DNA of 64,000 bases from an uncultured Spartobacteria bacterium (GCA_903933715.1 CAIZLD010000010.1:1-64000); one strand, 5' to 3'. Shown: positions 41,313 to 51,408, numbered from the stretch's first letter. Notes: generated by a model not told the origin, from the letters alone. Made by a program: numbers and translations.

Positions 41313-42821
41313 CTATTTTTGGAGCGAAACCATTTTGGGCAGCCGGGTTTTGAGAGCTTGAAGCGCGGCGTCGTAGTTGCGATAGCCGATCAGCGAAAAT
41401 TCCACGGTCTGCTGGCCCAGGTTGCGCTGGCCTTGAATCACGCGGTCCCAGCCCAGCAGGTCTTGTACAAACGGGGCGGTGGCGTCCAGGTTGCTCTCGT
41501 TGTTGAGGGTGTAAAAAACGTAGACCGAGTGGAGCCGTCGCTTGAATTCCCAGCACCGGAAGATGAGTTCGCCGCCATTGACCTTCAATTTTACGGTGGG
41601 GAATTCCCGAACCATCGGCATGCCCGAGGCCGGATAGCAGATATCCGGGGTGTGCATCGGAGCCCATTGGCTGGTGCCTTTGGCCCCGCCCCCAAATTCG
41701 AGGACGGAGAGTGCCCACTCGGTTTTGTCGATTTCCTGCCACATCCCGCTTTGCCCATCGGAGCAGAGGGTGATGTCCCGGATTCGGTTGGGGATTTCAA
41801 CGGGGGTGAAATACGGTTTTTCTTCCGGCCATCGGATTTCAACGTGCCTCCGGTCAGGCGAAAGCCGGTCGTGCAGGCTAAACCAGCTTTCCGCCCCCAC
41901 GGCGACCAGGATGAACCAGAGGGCGAAGCCGCCTGCGATGGCGTTGGAAAGTGGTTTGAGACAGCGGGGCGGGCCCGAAAGATCGCTGGGTGGGGCGCCC
42001 CCGATTTTTTTGGCGACGATCATCATGATGACGAGCGAGACGATCAAGATCGACCAGCCCGCGCGGTCATGCCAGCTTTCAAAATTGGTGGTCCCGTTGG
42101 TGAGGCAGACGATGGAGAGGATCAGGATCCGAAGGACGTTGAAAAAGAGGGAGAGAAACACGCCCAGCCCGATCATGAAGATGCGCCGCGTGATGAGCAT
42201 GCGCCGTTCCTCCCCAAAGAAGAGGGCGACCATGAAAAGGGATTGGAGGGAGTTGATCCCGCTGCACGCTTCGTTGATGCCGATCGTGCCGGTGTTGAGG
42301 ATCACGAGATTGCCGCTGCCGATGGCCGGGATGCCCAGCAGATAGAGTACTTCGACGGAAGCTTCGGTGACAAACCGGCTCAACCCCTGGATGATCCACT
42401 GCTCCGGCGTGAGGGGGAGTTTCACGGCGCAGAAGATGAAAAGGACGGCGATGAGCATTTGCCTCGCCAGTTTCCAGCCGCCCAGCATGCCGAGCATGGA
42501 GAGGGTGTAGGCGGTGACGAGCGCGGTGAGCCCGTAACCGGGAACGCCCCAGTGGGTGGTGGTTTGGCGGATCAACCACATTGGGGCGATCAACAGCGCG
42601 CAGAGAAGGGCGAGGAGGAGGGTGCCGCGATTACTGGAGGAGGGGAGTTCGGAAAGCGAGTTCCACCTCAAATAAAAGAGCCGGGCTGCAAGGGGGAGGA
42701 CCAGCCAGCCGTATTCGTATTGTGGCGAATAGGACCAGAAGATATGCAGGTATGCGGTCAGCATGACCCACGGAAATATCAGAGCGCACCAATTCAGAGC
42801 TCGATTGAGGGAGTTGCGCAT
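41313..42821 (-). CDS. Exosortase fused to EpsI (DUF3485)-like C-terminal domain
   Basis: Multi-TM; candidate catalytic residues in NEACSGINSLQSLFMVALFFGEERR (Cys), FFNVLRILILS (Arg), FESWHDRAGW (His); C-terminal MHTPDICYPASGMPMV. Confidence 0.85.
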   Translation of the reverse strand: MRNSLNRALNWCALIFPWVMLTAYLHIFWSYSPQYEYGWLVLPLAARLFYLRWNSLSELPSSSNRGTLLLALLCALLIAPMWLIRQTTTHWGVPGYGLTALVTAYTLSMLGMLGGWKLARQMLIAVLFIFCAVKLPLTPEQWIIQGLSRFVTEASVEVLYLLGIPAIGSGNLVILNTGTIGINEACSGINSLQSLFMVALFFGEERRMLITRRIFMIGLGVFLSLFFNVLRILILSIVCLTNGTTNFESWHDRAGWSILIVSLVIMMIVAKKIGGAPPSDLSGPPRCLKPLSNAIAGGFALWFILVAVGAESWFSLHDRLSPDRRHVEIRWPEEKPYFTPVEIPNRIRDITLCSDGQSGMWQEIDKTEWALSVLEFGGGAKGTSQWAPMHTPDICYPASGMPMVREFPTVKLKVNGGELIFRCWEFKRRLHSVYVFYTLNNESNLDATAPFVQDLLGWDRVIQGQRNLGQQTVEFSLIGYRNYDAALQALKTRLPKMVSLQK

Positions 42822-42882
42822 GGGGTTAATTGAGGATGCGCAGAAGCTTGCTATCGATGCGTCTTTTGGTCAATAGCTGCTT

Positions 42883-44001
42883 TTAGGTAAACGCCGGGGG
42901 GCCACCGGGTTTTATTACTGGATATCCGGCGAATTTCAGCCATTGGAGGCTGCGCTGCATCCCTTCTTCGGCGCTGATTTTTGGGATATAGCCGAGGATT
43001 TTTTGCGCTTTTTGCTGGGGGAGCTGCCATTGACACTGCTGGAGCAGGCTCAGTTCTTCGGTGGTGGTGAAGCGGACCGGAGCCGGGAGTTGCCAGGCGT
43101 TTTCGGCGGGCGGTTCGTTCCAGTTGGCCAGCACGAGCTTGGTGAGCCGCTTGAGCCTGCCGGGGATGAACGGGAGCAGTTTCTGAATGGCCGGTTGCGC
43201 GGCGAAATCGGTGATTTTGGATTTGAACGAGCGCGGGAAGATGGGCGGCGGGATGGAGCCGACGGTGGCCATGTCGATCCCGAGGGCATCGGCGATTTGC
43301 TGGTAAAAGGAGCGCCACGTCATCGGGGCCGGGTCGCCGACGAGGAAGGTTTCGCCCGCTGCCTGGGGGACTTGCAGGGCGAGTTCGATGGCGGCGATCA
43401 GGTTATCGACGTAGATGCCGTTGCAAATGGCGTTGCCGTCCCCGATAAGGCAGGCGCTCCCTTCGAGCAGTTGCCTGGCGGTGTCGGCGATCCACCGGGA
43501 ACGGGGGCCGTAGACGACGGAGGGGCGCAAGAGGACGACTTCGACGTTGCCGCTGGCGCTCAGGCGGTGCAGCGCTTTTTCGGCGCGCACTTTGGCGCTG
43601 TTGTAGGCCATGCTGTGCCGCTCGTGCAGGGGGGAGGTTTCGTCGGTGCCGGGCTCGGGAGCCTGGCCGTGGACCGAGGCGGAACTGAGGACGACTAGCC
43701 GCCGGACGTGAGCGATTTCGGCAGCCTCGTAGATCGATTGCGCCATTTGCTCGATCTGGCCGGGGTCGCCGATTGCGGCGTGGACGACGGCGTCGCACCC
43801 CTCCATGGCGCGGGCGAGGGCGGGAACGTCGAACAGGTCGCAGACTTGCCACGGGAGTTCGAAGCGTGCCAGAACCGCGAGGCTGCTGTAGGAACGGACG
43901 ATCGGAACGATCTCAAACGCTCCGGTCAGATTCCATTGTTCGACGATGCGGGTGCCGACAAATCCGCTGGCTCCGATTAAAGCGATTTTCATGGGCGGCA
44001 T
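42883..44001 (-). CDS. NAD-dependent epimerase/dehydratase (SDR)
   Basis: MKIALIGASGFVGTRIVEQW; VVLSSASVHGQ; YNSAKVRAEKALHRL; VVLLRPSVVYGPRSRW. Confidence 0.85.
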   Translation of the reverse strand: MPPMKIALIGASGFVGTRIVEQWNLTGAFEIVPIVRSYSSLAVLARFELPWQVCDLFDVPALARAMEGCDAVVHAAIGDPGQIEQMAQSIYEAAEIAHVRRLVVLSSASVHGQAPEPGTDETSPLHERHSMAYNSAKVRAEKALHRLSASGNVEVVLLRPSVVYGPRSRWIADTARQLLEGSACLIGDGNAICNGIYVDNLIAAIELALQVPQAAGETFLVGDPAPMTWRSFYQQIADALGIDMATVGSIPPPIFPRSFKSKITDFAAQPAIQKLLPFIPGRLKRLTKLVLANWNEPPAENAWQLPAPVRFTTTEELSLLQQCQWQLPQQKAQKILGYIPKISAEEGMQRSLQWLKFAGYPVIKPGGPPAFT

Positions 44002-45041
44002 TGGGCGGCGGCGATTTCGGTTGCGGTGAGCCAGGGCATTTCCATGAGCCGGCGGTGGGCGTAGCAGTGCCCGATGAGCCGCAGGGAGCGGATCCCTTCT
44101 TCGCCCGGCACTTTGAGCGGTTCGCGGCCCCGCATGGCGGCGGTGACGTTGACGATTTGCTGGATGAAGCTTTGCGGGTTGGTTCTTTCGATCCGATGAC
44201 TGCCGGGGTCGCGCAGGCTGCCGTCGAGAAGCGACGGCATGCCGTCTACGATGATTTCAAGCCGGTTGGCTTCGTTGACGTGGTAACGGATTTGGCCGCG
44301 CTCGAACTCGAACCTGTATTCGTATCGGGTGGACCAGTCGCGGCTGAGCCTGACTTCGCCATGGACTCCATCACGATAGGTCAGCCCGATGCGGCAGTTG
44401 GCTTCCTGGCCGCCCAGGGCGTCGTCTTCATAGTCGACGGTCCCGGGCTCACCCAGCCACCAGAGAAGGAGGTCCAGGACATGGACCCCGATATCGAGGA
44501 GAACCCCGCCGGGTGTTTCGGATTTGCGAAAGAATGAGTCGGAGGCGGCTTGCCAGCCGAATTTGCCTCCTTCTTCGATGGTGAATTTTTTGAGCCGTCC
44601 CAGCGGTTGCCGCTCGAGAATCCCTTTAAGGTTTTCGCAGGCGGGGAAGAACCGTTTGTAGAGTCCGACGGCCAGCAGCGATTGCGTGGCGCGGGCAGTG
44701 TCGATCATTGCCTGGGCTTCGTCGATACTGGAGGCCATCGGTTTTTCGCACAGGACGGCGGCTCCGCTTTGCATCGCATGGATGGCAGCCTGGGCGTGAA
44801 ACTTAGGCGGGGTGGCGATGATGACCAGGCGCGAGCGGAGTTCGGCCTCTTCGAGCCGCGAGTATTGGCGGGCCTGGGGAAAAAGCTCGGCGAGCGGTTG
44901 ACGATTGGGCGCAGACGGGTCAACCAACGCTTCCACGGTCAAAATCCCGCGCGATTGAAGGTCGAGGAGTGCGGGGCCGTAGAAGAACCGGCTGACTGCG
45001 CCGCAGCCGACGAGTACGGCGGAGATGATGTCGTTGCCCAT
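43989..45041 (-). CDS. Gfo/Idh/MocA family oxidoreductase
   Basis: SAVLVGCGAVSRFFYGPALL; AVLCEKPMASSIDEAQAMIDTAR; GGVLLDIGVHVLDLLLWWLG. Confidence 0.88.
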   Translation of the reverse strand: MGNDIISAVLVGCGAVSRFFYGPALLDLQSRGILTVEALVDPSAPNRQPLAELFPQARQYSRLEEAELRSRLVIIATPPKFHAQAAIHAMQSGAAVLCEKPMASSIDEAQAMIDTARATQSLLAVGLYKRFFPACENLKGILERQPLGRLKKFTIEEGGKFGWQAASDSFFRKSETPGGVLLDIGVHVLDLLLWWLGEPGTVDYEDDALGGQEANCRIGLTYRDGVHGEVRLSRDWSTRYEYRFEFERGQIRYHVNEANRLEIIVDGMPSLLDGSLRDPGSHRIERTNPQSFIQQIVNVTAAMRGREPLKVPGEEGIRSLRLIGHCYAHRRLMEMPWLTATEIAAAQCRP

Positions 45042-45062
45042 GGTTATTCGGAAAAGGTTGGC

Positions 45063-46199
45063 TTAGGCGACGAGATTTGATTCCAGTGTTTGATGGATCA
45101 CGTCCGGGTTAAATTCGGTCTGGGCAAGGCGGGTGATGCGCCCGGACTTTTCGTTCCACTGGGTTCGATCTTTGAGAGCTTCGACAAACGCTCGCACGGC
45201 GTCAAGCTGGTCGGGGGTGTAGCTGTCGGGGTACTGCCTTTTGCGAGCCCACCGGGTGATGGCGCTTTGCTCCGGCGCGACAATGAGGGTGGGCAACCCG
45301 GTGTGGGAGAACTCGACCAGCTTGCTCGGGAAGCTGGTGGTGATCCACGGCATCTCTTCGGTGTTCTCGCTATAGCTTACGAGCAAAGCCGCCGCCCGCG
45401 AACTGACGAACTCGAGCGCTTCACGGTTGGTCGGGAAAAGATCCTGGCTTTCCACCGGTTCCCGGCGGCAGAGTTTTTCCATTTCCGGCGTTTTCTTGGA
45501 CAAAAGTAACAGTTTGCCGCCGGCCGCGTCGATGGTCCGGGCGAGCTGGCTGAAGAGCGGCATCTGGGCCGGGTAAATGAACCCCGCGTAGACGATCACC
45601 GGTTGCCGGGCGAAATCCGGGTTCCAGCAAACCGGCGTGGCGCACCCTTCCGGGATGGGCATGAGGACGCGCTTCTTTTTCTCGGGAATTTCGTATTGAT
45701 CGGCGAGTTCGGGCGAGACAAACCAGGTTTGATGGGCCTGCCGCAGGATCCAGTTTTGATGCCGCAACAGCGATGGGATGTTCCGCCTTTCGGAGCCGGG
45801 GAAGTCGGGAGGGTAATCGTGAACGATGACGGTGAGGGGTGCGCCGCAGAGCCGTGCGTAATGGGCTGCGACTTCGGAGTGCATCTCGCTGTGCAGGCTC
45901 AGGTAGGTGATGATGGCTTGCGGCGGGGTTCCCAGAAACTTGGCGCATTCCCGGGCCCACAAGCGCATTCGCAGGTTGCGCAGGAGGGGGCTCTCGGGCC
46001 GGAATGGCGGCCACCACGCTTTGCGCAAGCTAAGTTGAAAGCTGGGCCATTCCAACGGTTCGCGGGGGCCGTTTTCGCCAATAACTACGACTTCCCAGCC
46101 TTCGTTGGAAAGCCGCCGCAGGTGACGCAGAAGTGTGATGGGGCTCCCGGTTCCCTGCCCGGGCGTCTGGCCAAAGTAGACGATGCGGGGGGCGCTCAT
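45063..46199 (-). CDS. Glycosyltransferase (GT4-like)
   Basis: MSAPRIVYFGQTPGQGTGSPITLLRHLRRLSNEGWEVVVIG; VIVYAGFIYPAQMP; SKLVEFSHTGLPTLIVAP. Confidence 0.72.
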   Translation of the reverse strand: MSAPRIVYFGQTPGQGTGSPITLLRHLRRLSNEGWEVVVIGENGPREPLEWPSFQLSLRKAWWPPFRPESPLLRNLRMRLWARECAKFLGTPPQAIITYLSLHSEMHSEVAAHYARLCGAPLTVIVHDYPPDFPGSERRNIPSLLRHQNWILRQAHQTWFVSPELADQYEIPEKKKRVLMPIPEGCATPVCWNPDFARQPVIVYAGFIYPAQMPLFSQLARTIDAAGGKLLLLSKKTPEMEKLCRREPVESQDLFPTNREALEFVSSRAAALLVSYSENTEEMPWITTSFPSKLVEFSHTGLPTLIVAPEQSAITRWARKRQYPDSYTPDQLDAVRAFVEALKDRTQWNEKSGRITRLAQTEFNPDVIHQTLESNLVA

Positions 46200-47230
46200 T
46201 TTGCGGCTGGGCCTCCTCCGTTGAAGAGCCCGCGAAGGCCGGATTTGCACAATTGCAGGAACCAGGCGATTTGGGATCGGGAAGGGTTTTTAAAAATCAG
46301 GCGCAACGTTTTCAAGGCGACCTTGAAATCCCGGAACGGCCGGTGGCGCGTGTAGTAATAGTTCCGGGCTTCGTCAATGAGCGCACGCTGGCGCGGGTCG
46401 TCCGCGGGGTAGTGGTCCCATTTGTTACGGAAAATGCTGTAGGCGTCGGCCCGGAAGTAGGCGTATCGCTTGGCGGCATCTTCGGTTTTGGAGTTCATGA
46501 TGCTCGTCTCGTTGTTGCGCTTGAGGTAGAGCGGGGTCGGGAGATGATGGGCCTCGGCTCGCAACGCGAGGTGGCAGAACATGTCGGTGTCTTCGTGCGG
46601 GCAGAGCCGTTCGTCGTAGCCGGGGGTCTGCTCGTAGATGGCGCGGCGGACCATCGTGAAGGGACCCTGGCCGGTGGCGCAGAAAAAGGTCGCAAAAGGG
46701 GTCACGGTTTCCCCGGGCTTGAGCTGGTGCGGAAATCCCAGGGCGTTCGGAGCGTAGCGGCTGCGGTAACCTTCCTTGACCGGGCGGGCGTCCTGATCAA
46801 GCTCGATGAAGCCGCAAGTGACGAGCCCGGCCTCGGGGTGGGCTTCGAGATAGTTGGAGAGTTGCGACAAAAATTCCGGGGCGAGCAGATCGTCGCCATC
46901 CAAAAAAACGATGTAGCGGGATTGGGGGGCGAGGTGCGGAATCCCGGCGTTGCGGGCCGATGAGAGGCCGCCGTTGGGTTTGGTGACGATCTTGAACCGG
47001 GGGTCGCCTTGCGTGAGCATCCGGGCGTTGGCGTAGGATTGATCTTTGCTCCCGTCATCCACGATGATGCATTCCCACGATGCGCAGGTCTGCGATCGAA
47101 CCGATGCGATGGCGTCGGCGATGTAGTTCTCCTGGTTGTAAACCGTCGTGATGATGGAGACCAAAGGAGCGGGTGCGGAGTTTTCCACAACGGCGGACGG
47201 GTCGCGGGACTGGAGTGGGGATGGGTTCAT
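46196..47230 (-). CDS. Glycosyltransferase family 2
   Basis: VSIITTVYNQENYIADAIASVRSQTCASWECIIVDDGSKDQS; KPNGGLSSARNAGIPHLAPQSRYIVFLDGDDLL. Confidence 0.9.
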   Translation of the reverse strand: MNPSPLQSRDPSAVVENSAPAPLVSIITTVYNQENYIADAIASVRSQTCASWECIIVDDGSKDQSYANARMLTQGDPRFKIVTKPNGGLSSARNAGIPHLAPQSRYIVFLDGDDLLAPEFLSQLSNYLEAHPEAGLVTCGFIELDQDARPVKEGYRSRYAPNALGFPHQLKPGETVTPFATFFCATGQGPFTMVRRAIYEQTPGYDERLCPHEDTDMFCHLALRAEAHHLPTPLYLKRNNETSIMNSKTEDAAKRYAYFRADAYSIFRNKWDHYPADDPRQRALIDEARNYYYTRHRPFRDFKVALKTLRLIFKNPSRSQIAWFLQLCKSGLRGLFNGGGPAAK

Positions 47231-47428
47231 CCGGCGCGTTGATCTTTTGCATAATCGGAATTCAGTCAAGGCGAAAATCGGGTTGGGGAGAGGGCTCAAA
47301 TCAGGGAGCCGCCGGGGCTTCTATTTTGCTTTGATTTTTCGGAAGAAAGCTTAAGGTCGCGCATCATTGATGCGGCCCGTTTTTGGCGCGGCCATTATTT
47401 TAAATGAATCCCCTGCAAAGAACTCGCC

Positions 47429-48319
47429 ATGCCGCGCATTAGCATTTGCATCCCGGCCTACAATGCCGACGCCTATCTCGCGCAGGCGCTGGAATCGATC
47501 CGCAACCAGACGTTTGAGGATTGGGAGTTGATCGTGACCGAGGACGGATCGAAGGATAATGCGGAGGCGTTGGTGGGCATTTTCGCCAAGACGGTTTCGC
47601 AGCCGGTGATCTATCAACGCCACGAGGTTAACCAGGGGTTGCCCGCGACGCGCAATACCGGGATCGCCGCGAGCCGTGGGGAGTTTATCGCCTTATTGGA
47701 CGCGGATGATTATTGGGCTCCGCACCATTTGGAAATGGTGCTCGCCAACCTGCTGGAAACCGGGGCCGATCTGGGCCACTCGGGTTCGGTGCTTTTTGAG
47801 AGCGATTCAGGCAAGACGCTGGGGGTGCGGGCTCCATGCCGCTCGGAGATCGACGGTTTCCCGCTTTCGCTGTTCACTGGAGATTATATTATTCAACCTT
47901 CTTCGGTAATATTAAGAAAATCGTTGTGGGAGCGCGCGGGCCGGTTTGATCCCTCCTTCCGCTATGTCGAGGATCGCGAGATGTGGCTGCGCTGCGCACG
48001 GGTGGGCGGCCGTTTTGTATTCACGGGGGAGGCGACTTGCTTTTACCGCAAACACGGGACGGCGCTTTCGACCCACTCGGGGCCGATGGCGGTTGCCTGG
48101 GCGCGGGCGTTTCAAAAGCAGCTCGATTGGGAGGCGATCCCGGAGGCGTTGCGCCGCCGCTTCACGGAGGAAGCCTGGATCGGCGCGGGCCGGATTCTGC
48201 AACGCTCCGAGCCGCGGAAGGCGGCGGATTGCCTTGTGCGGGCCTGGAAAGTTTCGCACCGCTGGATGCTCCTGGGATGGTCTGGTGCGCTGTGGATTTA
48301 TTCCTGGCTGAGGAGATAA
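47429..48319 (+). CDS. Glycosyltransferase family 2
   Basis: RISICIPAYNADAYLAQALESIRNQTFEDWELIVTEDGSKDNAE; NTGIAASRGEFIALLDADDYW. Confidence 0.9.
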   Translation: MPRISICIPAYNADAYLAQALESIRNQTFEDWELIVTEDGSKDNAEALVGIFAKTVSQPVIYQRHEVNQGLPATRNTGIAASRGEFIALLDADDYWAPHHLEMVLANLLETGADLGHSGSVLFESDSGKTLGVRAPCRSEIDGFPLSLFTGDYIIQPSSVILRKSLWERAGRFDPSFRYVEDREMWLRCARVGGRFVFTGEATCFYRKHGTALSTHSGPMAVAWARAFQKQLDWEAIPEALRRRFTEEAWIGAGRILQRSEPRKAADCLVRAWKVSHRWMLLGWSGALWIYSWLRR

Positions 48320-48322
48320 TGC

Positions 48323-49231
48323 ATGGCTCTGGCTTATTGCATCCTGGCACACAAAAATCCGGCTCAGGTGGGGCGATTGCTCCGCGCGATTGCGCACCCG
48401 GAGAATATTTGCTTTTTGCATTATGAAAAGCGCGCGCCCCGAGCCGAACACGCCGAAGTGGAACGGCTGGCGAAGGAGATTCCAGGGGTGTATTTGCTTC
48501 CTTCGCGACCGGTTTTATGGGGGCGTTTCAGCCAGGTGGGCACACAGCTTGAGGGGATGCGCCGCGCTTTGGAATGCGGGCGGCCTTGGACTCATTTCAT
48601 CACGTTGACGGGGCAGGATTTCCCGCTCTGGCCACAGGCCCGGATGATCGAGAAATTGGCGGCGGCGAAGGATGCGTCTTATGTGAGTTTTTTCGATCCG
48701 TTCGCGACCGATTATTGGAAGAATGTCGAGGAACGGCTGGGGCGTTTCCATTTGGATTCAGCGACGCTGGAGTGGCTTCTAAAATTTCCGGGGCTGGGGC
48801 GCTGGCTTCGGCAAATCTGCGGCTGGCGGGATCGGATGCCATCGCTGCCCTGGGTGCGTCGGCAGTTGCCCGAAGAGTTCCGTTATTGGGGCGGGTCGAA
48901 CCATGTGATTCTTTCCCGGGTGGCCGCGGCTTATATCGCCAACGATTCCAACGCGCGGCGGATTGTCGATTGGCTGAAGCGTTCGGGGCATCCCGATGAG
49001 ACGGTTTTCCAATCGACGCTGTTGAACGGGCCGCTTGCGGGAACGGTGGTCAATGATGACCGACGGGCGATCTTATGGGAACGGGAGGGGGAACCGAGCC
49101 CGCAAACGTTGCGTTGTGCCGATCTCCCGTGGTTGCGCGGCAAGGCCCGTGAGGAGGGGAAGCTTTTTGCCCGAAAGGTCGACTTGATGGTTGACCCGAA
49201 GTTGATGGATGAACTCGAAGGAGATTTATGA
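48323..49231 (+). CDS. Core-2/I-branching (GT14-like) glycosyltransferase
   Basis: MALAYCILAHKNPAQVGRLLRAIAHPENICFLHYEKRAP; WTHFITLTGQDFPLWPQ; YWGGSNHVILSRVAAAYI; HPDETVFQSTLLNGP. Confidence 0.78.
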   Translation: MALAYCILAHKNPAQVGRLLRAIAHPENICFLHYEKRAPRAEHAEVERLAKEIPGVYLLPSRPVLWGRFSQVGTQLEGMRRALECGRPWTHFITLTGQDFPLWPQARMIEKLAAAKDASYVSFFDPFATDYWKNVEERLGRFHLDSATLEWLLKFPGLGRWLRQICGWRDRMPSLPWVRRQLPEEFRYWGGSNHVILSRVAAAYIANDSNARRIVDWLKRSGHPDETVFQSTLLNGPLAGTVVNDDRRAILWEREGEPSPQTLRCADLPWLRGKAREEGKLFARKVDLMVDPKLMDELEGDL

Positions 49232-50118
49232 AACAGACAGCGATTTGCAGTGCTTCCAATGAAACGTATGTGAAGGGGGTTGCCGCGGCGCTGGCCTCGA
49301 CGGTGCTTAATGCGCCGCACGACTCCCATTGCCGCGTTTATTTGCTCGACGGCGGCATCCGCGAGAGTTCCTGGCGCAAGCTGGAGAAGACCATGGCGGG
49401 GCTGGGCCGTTCGTGCGAACTGATCCGGCTGCGCCCCAATATGGAGACGTTCGCCGGGCTGCCCCAGGATTGGGGGGCCAGCGTGATGACCTATGCGCGG
49501 CTGGCGTTGCCGCAGATGGTGCAGGAGGAGCGGATTCTTTACGTCGATGCGGATATGGTGATCCAGGCCGATTGGGGGGCGTTGTGGGAGATGGATTTGG
49601 AGGACAAGCTCATTGCGGCGGCTCCCGATGTGATTACCCAGACGCTTTCGGGGGACCGGCTCGATCTTGTTAAATTCAATCTGGATGGCGCGGCTCCTTA
49701 TTTTCAGGCCGGGTTTCTATTGATGGATCTGAAGCGCTGGCGGGAGTCGTGTGTGAGTGAGAAGGTGCTCACTTATCTGCGCGAAAACCCGGAGCATTGC
49801 CGGTTTTGGGATCAAAGTGCGCTCAATGTGGTGCTTTATGGACGCTGGAAACGGCTGCCGGATGAATGGAATACCCCGGCCTGGTGGGCGGACGATTCCG
49901 AGAGACCGGGGTATGCCCTGGATGCGCCGGTGCTCCATTTCGTCGGCCCCAATAAGCCTTGGATTTACGGGTACCACGGCAGCCCCAGTTCCAAGGTGTT
50001 CTTTGGTTGGCTTGATCGCACGAACTGGAAAGGCTGGCGGCCCAACGGCTGGCGCTTTGCGCTCAAGATGGTGAAATACCGGGCGGGGCAATGGCTTGCC
50101 GCTTTGCGGGGGCGATAA
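49228..50118 (+). CDS. Glycosyltransferase family 8
   Basis: AICSASNETYVKGVAAALASTVLNA; YARLALPQMVQEERILYVDADMVIQADWGALWEMDL; YFQAGFLLMDLKRWRE; WDQSALNVVLYGRW. Confidence 0.88.
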   Translation: MKQTAICSASNETYVKGVAAALASTVLNAPHDSHCRVYLLDGGIRESSWRKLEKTMAGLGRSCELIRLRPNMETFAGLPQDWGASVMTYARLALPQMVQEERILYVDADMVIQADWGALWEMDLEDKLIAAAPDVITQTLSGDRLDLVKFNLDGAAPYFQAGFLLMDLKRWRESCVSEKVLTYLRENPEHCRFWDQSALNVVLYGRWKRLPDEWNTPAWWADDSERPGYALDAPVLHFVGPNKPWIYGYHGSPSSKVFFGWLDRTNWKGWRPNGWRFALKMVKYRAGQWLAALRGR

Positions 50119-50180
50119 GACTGCGAAAATTTGCCAGTGCCCGGGCACGCGCTGTTTTTCGCAGGCAAGACAGGGGAGTT

Positions 50181-50232
50181 ATCCGCAGATTGCGCAGATT
50201 TTCGCCGATTGTTTCCGTATAAATCTGCGGAT
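50181..50232. repeat. ATCCGCAGATT-family inverted repeat
   Basis: ATCCGCAGATT (50181-50191) / AATCTGCGGAT (50222-50232). Confidence 0.85.
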
Positions 50233-50266
50233 TCTCTTCTTTCGAAAAAATCCGAAATACAAAGTG

Positions 50267-51394
50267 TTAGGTCTCTGGCGGCTTGGGGTTTTCTTCGTTG
50301 CGGGGTTGGACGGTGTTGTTGACTTTTACCGGGGCGTTGCTGCGCAGTTTGAAGACGCCGGAGGTGACGATTTCGTCCCCTTCTTTGAGTCCGCTCAAGA
50401 CGGAGATCTGATCGCCCCGGCTGGCTCCCAGTTTCACGAATTTCTGGACGGCTTGCTTTTGCGGCTTCCCGTCTTTGTCTTTGCCCTCCTGGACGAGGTA
50501 GACGGAGTCGCCATAGGGGGCGTAGTTGATGGAGGAGGCGGGAATCGTGAGGACGCCGCCTTGTTCGGGGAGCAATACTTCGACATTGACGAACATGCCG
50601 GGGCGCAGTTGGTGGCCGGGATTGGGGAGGATGGCTTCGACGGCGATGTTGCGGGTGGTTTCGTCGACAAGCGAGTTGATGGCGTTGATTTCGCCTTCGA
50701 ATTCCGTATCAGAGACCCCTTTGGCGGTGAGCCGGATTTTTTTCTTGAGGTTGATTTTCCCAATGTGTTGCTGCGGGATGGAGAATTCGGCGTAAATCGG
50801 GTCGCTCGATTGCAGGGCGACGATGCCGGTTCCGGCATTCAAATATTGGCCGACGTTGATTTGCCGAATTCCGAGGATGCCGTCGAACGGGGCGGTGATG
50901 GTTTTTCGGGCGATGAGGGCGCGGCATTCTTCGACGGCGGCGTCGGCCATCCGCGCTTCGGCGGCGGCGGAGTCGAAGTCGGCTTGCGAGGCGGCTTTCT
51001 TTTCGAGGAGGTCTTTTTTGCGGGCCAGGTTCACTTTGGCGAGTTCGAGCCGGGCTTGCGCGGAATGGAGCTGGGCTTCTTCTTGCTTGGTATCGAGCTT
51101 GGCGAGGAGGGCTCCCTTTTTGACCGGCGTGCCGCTTTCGAACGCGATTTCGGAGACGATGCCGGCGAGGTCGGTGCTGATCTGCACCCCTTGGATGGCT
51201 CGTAACGAGCCGACGACGCTTAAGACCGGTTGCCAGGTTTGCGCTTTGGTGACGAGGGTGGTGACGGCGGTGGGTGGCGGCCCCATCTGGGCATAGGCGG
51301 CCATCTTTGCTTTGAAGCCTTTGATGTAGACCAACGCGATGATCGCGAAGGCAAAAAAGGTCAGCACCAGCATTATCGACATGCGTTTTTTCAT
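50267..51394 (-). CDS. RND efflux membrane fusion protein, no adjacent permease
   Basis: STDLAGIVSEIAFESGTPVKKGALLAKLDTKQEEAQL; APFDGILGIRQINVGQYLNAGTGIVALQSSDPIYAEFSIPQQ. Confidence 0.9.
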   Translation of the reverse strand: MKKRMSIMLVLTFFAFAIIALVYIKGFKAKMAAYAQMGPPPTAVTTLVTKAQTWQPVLSVVGSLRAIQGVQISTDLAGIVSEIAFESGTPVKKGALLAKLDTKQEEAQLHSAQARLELAKVNLARKKDLLEKKAASQADFDSAAAEARMADAAVEECRALIARKTITAPFDGILGIRQINVGQYLNAGTGIVALQSSDPIYAEFSIPQQHIGKINLKKKIRLTAKGVSDTEFEGEINAINSLVDETTRNIAVEAILPNPGHQLRPGMFVNVEVLLPEQGGVLTIPASSINYAPYGDSVYLVQEGKDKDGKPQKQAVQKFVKLGASRGDQISVLSGLKEGDEIVTSGVFKLRSNAPVKVNNTVQPRNEENPKPPET

Positions 51395-51408
51395 AAGAAG
51401 TTTTGAGT

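Noticed and set aside
41298-42833. 511-aa plus-strand ORF opposite the exosortase
   Set aside because: Antisense of a gene with intact catalytic motifs; charged low-information sequence.
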